Part shown: positions 1-5,363 of the stretch, piece after piece
Layout: the number at the start of each line of letters is the position of its first letter
Position numbering within the stretch: the stretch's first letter is position 1
Assembly (NCBI GenBank): GCA_947458895.1
Contig: CANHBY010000136.1
Span: 1-5,363 of the forward strand
Direction: 5' to 3'
Length of the DNA: 5,363 nucleotides
Source: Burkholderiales bacterium
Lineage (GTDB): Bacteria; Pseudomonadota; Gammaproteobacteria; Burkholderiales; Burkholderiaceae_C
Program-made: the position numbers and the translations under genes
Notes under the pieces: model-generated
Told to the model about the DNA's origin: nothing
The model's database searches: none
What the model saw: only the letters and a program-made list of their open reading frames with translations

Positions 1-3000
1 ATCGCCAAGGCCAACGATGAGTTGGTTGAACCCCTGCTCAAAAAGCTGCGCGCTGCCGGCATCAAAGACATCCAGGTTCTGTTCACCAATGAGCTGGACG
101 AAGGCGCCTACATTTCCCAGACGCTGACCAGTGATGAAACCGCTGACCAGTTGGCTGCCCGTGTCGCCATCTACCGCATGATGCGCCCTGGCGAGCCCCC
201 GACAGAAGATGCTGTCGAAGCGTTGTTCAACCGCCTGTTCTACAGCGCCGACACCTACGATTTGTCACGCGTGGGCCGCATGAAATTTAACGCCCGGGTG
301 GGTCGTGACACACCAGACGGCCCCATGACCCTGTCCAACGACGACATTCTCGATGTCGTCAAGATTTTGGTCGAGTTGCGCAATGGCCGGGGCGAAGTGG
401 ACGATATCGACCACTTGGGTAACCGCCGCGTGCGCTGCGTAGGCGAGTTGGCTGAGAACCAATATCGCTCGGGGCTGGCGCGTATCGAAAAGGCCGTGAA
501 GGAGCGTCTGGGTCAGGCTGAAACCGAAGCCCTGATGCCGCACGACCTCATCAACTCCAAGCCAATTTCTGCGGCTCTGAAGGAGTTTTTCGGTGCGTCC
601 CAGCTGAGCCAGTTCATGGACCAAACCAACCCCTTGTCAGAGATCACGCACAAGCGTCGGGTCTCAGCCTTGGGCCCAGGTGGTTTGACCCGCGAGCGTG
701 CCGGCTTCGAAGTCCGCGACGTGCACCCGACCCACTACGGTCGAGTGTGCCCCATCGAAACGCCGGAAGGTCCGAACATCGGGCTGATCAACTCCCTGGC
801 GCTTTACGCTCAGCTGAACGAGTACGGCTTCCTTGAAACGCCTTACCGCCGGGTGATCGATGGCAAGGTGACGGACCAGATCGACTATCTCTCCGCCATC
901 GAAGAAGGCAAGTATGTGATCGCCCAGGCCAGCGCCACGCTGGACAAAGACGGCAAGCTGATCGACGAACTCGTCAGCGCCCGCGACAACGGCGAATCCA
1001 TCTTGACCTCTGCCGAACGCGTCCAATACATGGACGTGGCACCGACGCAGATCGTCTCGGTCGCTGCCTCGCTCGTGCCCTTTCTGGAGCACGACGATGC
1101 AAACCGCGCATTGATGGGCGCCAACATGCAACGTCAAGCCGTTCCCACTCTGCGCCCTGAGAAGGCGATGGTGGGGACTGGCGTTGAACGCGTGGCCGCC
1201 AAGGACTCGGGCACCGTGGTGGCGGCCCGCCGTGGCGGCGTCGTGGACTATGTGGACACCAACCGTATCGTGATTCGCGTGAATGACGCGGAAACCGTGG
1301 CGGGCGAGGTCGGCGTAGATATCTACAACCTGATCAAGTACCAACGTTCCAATCAGAACACCAACATCCACCAACGCCCGATCGTTCAGCGTGGCGACAA
1401 GGTCGAGGCCGAAGACATCATTGCCGATGGCGCCTCAACCGACATCGGTGAGTTGGCTCTGGGCCAGAACATGTTGGTGGCGTTCATGCCCTGGAACGGC
1501 TACAACTTCGAAGATTCGATCTTGATCAGCGAGCGCGTCATTTCTGACGATCGCTACACCTCGATCCACATCGAAGAGTTGGTGGTCATGGCCCGCGATA
1601 CCAAGCTGGGTTCCGAAGAAATCACCCGCGACATCCCCAACCTGAGCGAGCACCAATTGGGTCGCCTTGATGAGTCGGGCATTGTGTATGTGGGGGCCGA
1701 AGTGGGCCCTGGCGACACGCTGGTTGGCAAGGTCACGCCGAAGGGTGAAACCACCCTGACCCCCGAAGAGAAGTTGCTGCGTGCGATTTTCGGTGAGAAG
1801 GCCTCTGACGTGAAGGACACCTCCTTGCGCGTGGATCAAGGTACCAGCGGCACCGTGATCGACGTTCAAGTCTTTACCCGCGAGGGCATCCAGCGTGACA
1901 AACGCGCCCAGCAGATCATCGACGACGAACTCAAGCGCTATCGCCTGGACCTCAACGACCAGCTGCGCATCGTTGAAGCAGATGCCTTTGACCGTATCGA
2001 AAAGCTGTTGTCCGGCAAGATCGCCAATGGCGGCCCGAACAAGCTTACCAAGGGCAGCGCCATCACCAAAGACTATTTGGCAGGTGTTGAACGCTTCCAC
2101 TGGTTTGATATTCGTCCTGCCGAGGAAGAAGTCGCCAACCAGCTCGAGTCGATCAAGAACTCTCTGGAGCAAACCCGCCACAGCTTCGACTTGGCTTTTG
2201 AAGAAAAGCGCAAGAAGCTCACCCAGGGCGACGAGCTGCCTGCGGGCGTTCTGAAGATGGTCAAGGTGTACCTGGCCGTCAAGCGACGCCTGCAGCCTGG
2301 CGACAAGATGGCCGGCCGTCACGGTAACAAGGGCGTGGTTTCCAAGGTGGTTCCCGTCGAAGACATGCCCTACATGGCTGACGGTACGCCATGCGACATC
2401 GTTCTGAATCCTCTGGGCGTGCCTTCACGGATGAACGTGGGGCAGGTTCTGGAAGTTCACTTGGGATGGGCAGGCAAGGGCATCGGCCAGCGCATCGGCA
2501 ACATGCTTCAGCAGCAAGCCAAAGTGGCCGAGCTGCGCCAGTTCCTGGATCAGCTTTACAACCAGTCTGGCGGCCGCACCGAGCGTCTGGATCACCTGAG
2601 CGATGTCGAGATTATCGAGATGTCCCAGAACCTCAGCCTTGGTGTGCCGTTTGCGACCCCCGTGTTCGATGGCGCAACGGAAGAAGAAATCCGCGGCATG
2701 TTGAAGCTGGCCTACCCTGATGACATCGCCAAGGCCAAGGGCTTGACCGAAACACGCACCCAGGCCACCTTGCACGACGGCCGCACCGGCGATGCTTTCG
2801 AGCGGCCCGTGACGATTGGCTACATGCACGTCTTGAAGCTGCACCATTTGGTCGACGACAAGATGCACGCTCGCTCAACCGGCCCCTACAGCTTGGTCAC
2901 CCAGCAGCCGCTGGGCGGCAAGGCACAGTTCGGTGGTCAGCGCTTCGGCGAGATGGAAGTGTGGGCCCTGGAAGCTTACGGTGCCAGCTACGTGCTGCAA

Positions 3001-3165
3001 GAGATGTTGACGGTGAAGTCCGATGACGTGAATGGCCGCACCAAAGTGTACGAGTCCATTGTCAAGGGCGAACACGCTATCGAAGCCGGCATGCCCGAGT
3101 CGTTCAACGTTCTTGTCAAAGAGATTCGCTCTCTGGGCATCGACATTGAACTTGAACGCAACTGA
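1..3165 (+). CDS. rpoB: RNA polymerase beta subunit RpoB, 5'-truncated by window edge
   Basis: This is the beta subunit of DNA-dependent RNA polymerase (EC 2.7.7.6), which forms one pincer of the cleft and half of the active centre. The frame is open from the first base, so the TTG at nt 22 is not a start. The 1054 residues seen match E. coli beta from about residue 310 to the C-terminus, so roughly 310-320 N-terminal residues are missing. Visible landmarks, in window residue numbers, are the rifampicin region (198-224), PIETPEGPN (251-259), Arg369 (E. coli R678), NFEDSI with Glu504/Asp505 (E813/D814), the flap-tip helix [11 protein letters not shown] (589-599), the betai9 insertion (about 629-746), [12 protein letters not shown] with Lys769 and Lys777 (K1065, K1073), Arg810 (R1106), and [11 protein letters not shown] with His949 and Lys954 (H1237, K1242). 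It ends in GIDIELERN at a TGA. Net length is about 21 residues more than E. coli over this span, which is usual for betaproteobacteria. rpoC follows 17 bases downstream. No damage or missing catalytic residue was seen. Identification is secure. Confidence 0.99.
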   Translation: MAKANDELVEPLLKKLRAAGIKDIQVLFTNELDEGAYISQTLTSDETADQLAARVAIYRMMRPGEPPTEDAVEALFNRLFYSADTYDLSRVGRMKFNARVGRDTPDGPMTLSNDDILDVVKILVELRNGRGEVDDIDHLGNRRVRCVGELAENQYRSGLARIEKAVKERLGQAETEALMPHDLINSKPISAALKEFFGASQLSQFMDQTNPLSEITHKRRVSALGPGGLTRERAGFEVRDVHPTHYGRVCPIETPEGPNIGLINSLALYAQLNEYGFLETPYRRVIDGKVTDQIDYLSAIEEGKYVIAQASATLDKDGKLIDELVSARDNGESILTSAERVQYMDVAPTQIVSVAASLVPFLEHDDANRALMGANMQRQAVPTLRPEKAMVGTGVERVAAKDSGTVVAARRGGVVDYVDTNRIVIRVNDAETVAGEVGVDIYNLIKYQRSNQNTNIHQRPIVQRGDKVEAEDIIADGASTDIGELALGQNMLVAFMPWNGYNFEDSILISERVISDDRYTSIHIEELVVMARDTKLGSEEITRDIPNLSEHQLGRLDESGIVYVGAEVGPGDTLVGKVTPKGETTLTPEEKLLRAIFGEKASDVKDTSLRVDQGTSGTVIDVQVFTREGIQRDKRAQQIIDDELKRYRLDLNDQLRIVEADAFDRIEKLLSGKIANGGPNKLTKGSAITKDYLAGVERFHWFDIRPAEEEVANQLESIKNSLEQTRHSFDLAFEEKRKKLTQGDELPAGVLKMVKVYLAVKRRLQPGDKMAGRHGNKGVVSKVVPVEDMPYMADGTPCDIVLNPLGVPSRMNVGQVLEVHLGWAGKGIGQRIGNMLQQQAKVAELRQFLDQLYNQSGGRTERLDHLSDVEIIEMSQNLSLGVPFATPVFDGATEEEIRGMLKLAYPDDIAKAKGLTETRTQATLHDGRTGDAFERPVTIGYMHVLKLHHLVDDKMHARSTGPYSLVTQQPLGGKAQFGGQRFGEMEVWALEAYGASYVLQEMLTVKSDDVNGRTKVYESIVKGEHAIEAGMPESFNVLVKEIRSLGIDIELERN
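592..672 (+). other. Rifampicin-resistance-determining region of rpoB (cluster I)
   Basis: This segment encodes window residues 198-224, equivalent to E. coli beta 507-533, which line the rifampicin pocket beside the RNA exit path. The pattern is [15 protein letters not shown] followed by [12 protein letters not shown]. Residues where resistance mutations commonly arise are in the sensitive form: Leu511, Ser512, Gln513, Asp516, Ser522, His526, Arg529, Ser531 and Leu533 in E. coli numbers. Pro564 (codon at nt 763) and Ile572 (codon at nt 787) in cluster II are also unchanged. Differences from E. coli are S508A, N518T and I530V. From memory, the Thr at 518 and Val at 530 are normal in betaproteobacteria. 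The inference is a rifampicin-binding enzyme. Confidence 0.93.
1885..2238 (+). other. Lineage-specific insertion betai9 (SI2) within the beta flap
   Basis: This stretch, window residues about 629-746, sits where E. coli beta has its insertion betai9 (about 938-1042), between the two halves of the flap domain. It is rich in charged residues and predicted helices. Examples are [20 protein letters not shown], and the heptad-like run [20 protein letters not shown] just before the conserved [15 protein letters not shown]. In E. coli the insertion is largely dispensable for core catalysis and projects from the surface as a helical arm. The window version is about 13 residues longer than E. coli across the flap/insertion interval and differs most in the middle ([20 protein letters not shown]). 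Boundaries are approximate because they come from a hand alignment. Confidence 0.75.
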
Positions 3166-3170
3166 TTGAA

Positions 3171-3175
3171 AAGGA
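3171..3175 (+). promoter_or_regulatory. Shine-Dalgarno site of rpoC
   Basis: AAGGA lies in the 17-base rpoB-rpoC gap, seven bases before the rpoC ATG. It matches the anti-Shine-Dalgarno end of 16S rRNA with good spacing and supports the ATG at nt 3183 as the true start. No promoter, hairpin or terminator fits in the gap, so rpoC is expected to be transcribed together with rpoB. Confidence 0.88.
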
Positions 3176-3182
3176 ACGGACC

Positions 3183-5363
<2,181 letters not shown>

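Noticed and set aside
22..24. TTG as a possible start for rpoB
   Set aside because: The reading frame is open to nt 1, and the upstream codons (IAKANDEL) match the internal beta sequence just before E. coli residue 317. The gene therefore continues beyond the window.
1895..2254. Plus-strand alternate-frame open frames inside rpoB (also 2391-2720) and rpoC (3389-3607, 3895-4098)
   Set aside because: They are out of frame with conserved RpoB/RpoC sequence, have low-complexity Ser/Arg/Pro-rich translations, and no independent support.
1435..2322. Long minus-strand open frame (295 codons) opposite rpoB, with similar ones at 664-1374 and 265-624
   Set aside because: These are antisense shadows created by the G/C-rich third positions and codon bias of rpoB. 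Their translations are unlike any family I recognise, and the sense strand encodes highly conserved protein throughout.
3166..3182. Intergenic gap considered for a terminator, attenuator or processing hairpin
   Set aside because: The 17 bases contain no inverted repeat or T-run and are accounted for by the Shine-Dalgarno site and its spacer.

Overview
The window lies entirely within the core RNA polymerase locus of a proteobacterium. It holds the 3' three-quarters of rpoB (beta subunit, nt 1-3165, 5' end outside the window), a 17-base gap carrying the rpoC ribosome binding site, and the first half of rpoC (beta' subunit, nt 3183-5363, 3' end outside the window). Both genes are on the + strand with no internal stop or frameshift.

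The organism looks like a betaproteobacterium, most likely Burkholderiales and plausibly Comamonadaceae or a relative. The beta subunit has the DQTNPLSE form of the rifampicin region, a longer lineage-type segment before the conserved DGRTG motif, and a beta-type betai9 insertion. The beta' subunit has betaproteobacterial stretches such as [19 protein letters not shown] and [19 protein letters not shown]. Codon use is strongly biased to G/C in third positions, with CGC/CGT for Arg and CTG/TTG for Leu. The genus cannot be fixed from this by eye.

Layout: nt 1-3165 encode beta from about E. coli residue 310 to the C-terminus, including the rifampicin pocket, active-site residues, flap, betai9 and the C-terminal clamp region. 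Nt 3166-3182 is the intergenic gap. Nt 3183-5363 encode beta' residues 1-727: zinc-binding domain, clamp helices, switch 2, the catalytic NADFDGD loop and the secondary-channel rim helices. It stops just before the bridge helix and trigger loop. The two subunits together form the active-centre cleft, and their tight spacing fits co-transcription, usually as the distal part of a rplKAJL-rpoBC operon. The upstream genes and promoter are not in the window.

I found no undescribed system, mobile element, RNA gene, CRISPR array or terminator. This is ordinary, highly conserved housekeeping sequence. The findings are small points about the gene junction, lineage-specific residues and codon use, and are scored low on purpose. 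Comparisons with E. coli numbering were made from memory of the family, without an alignment program.
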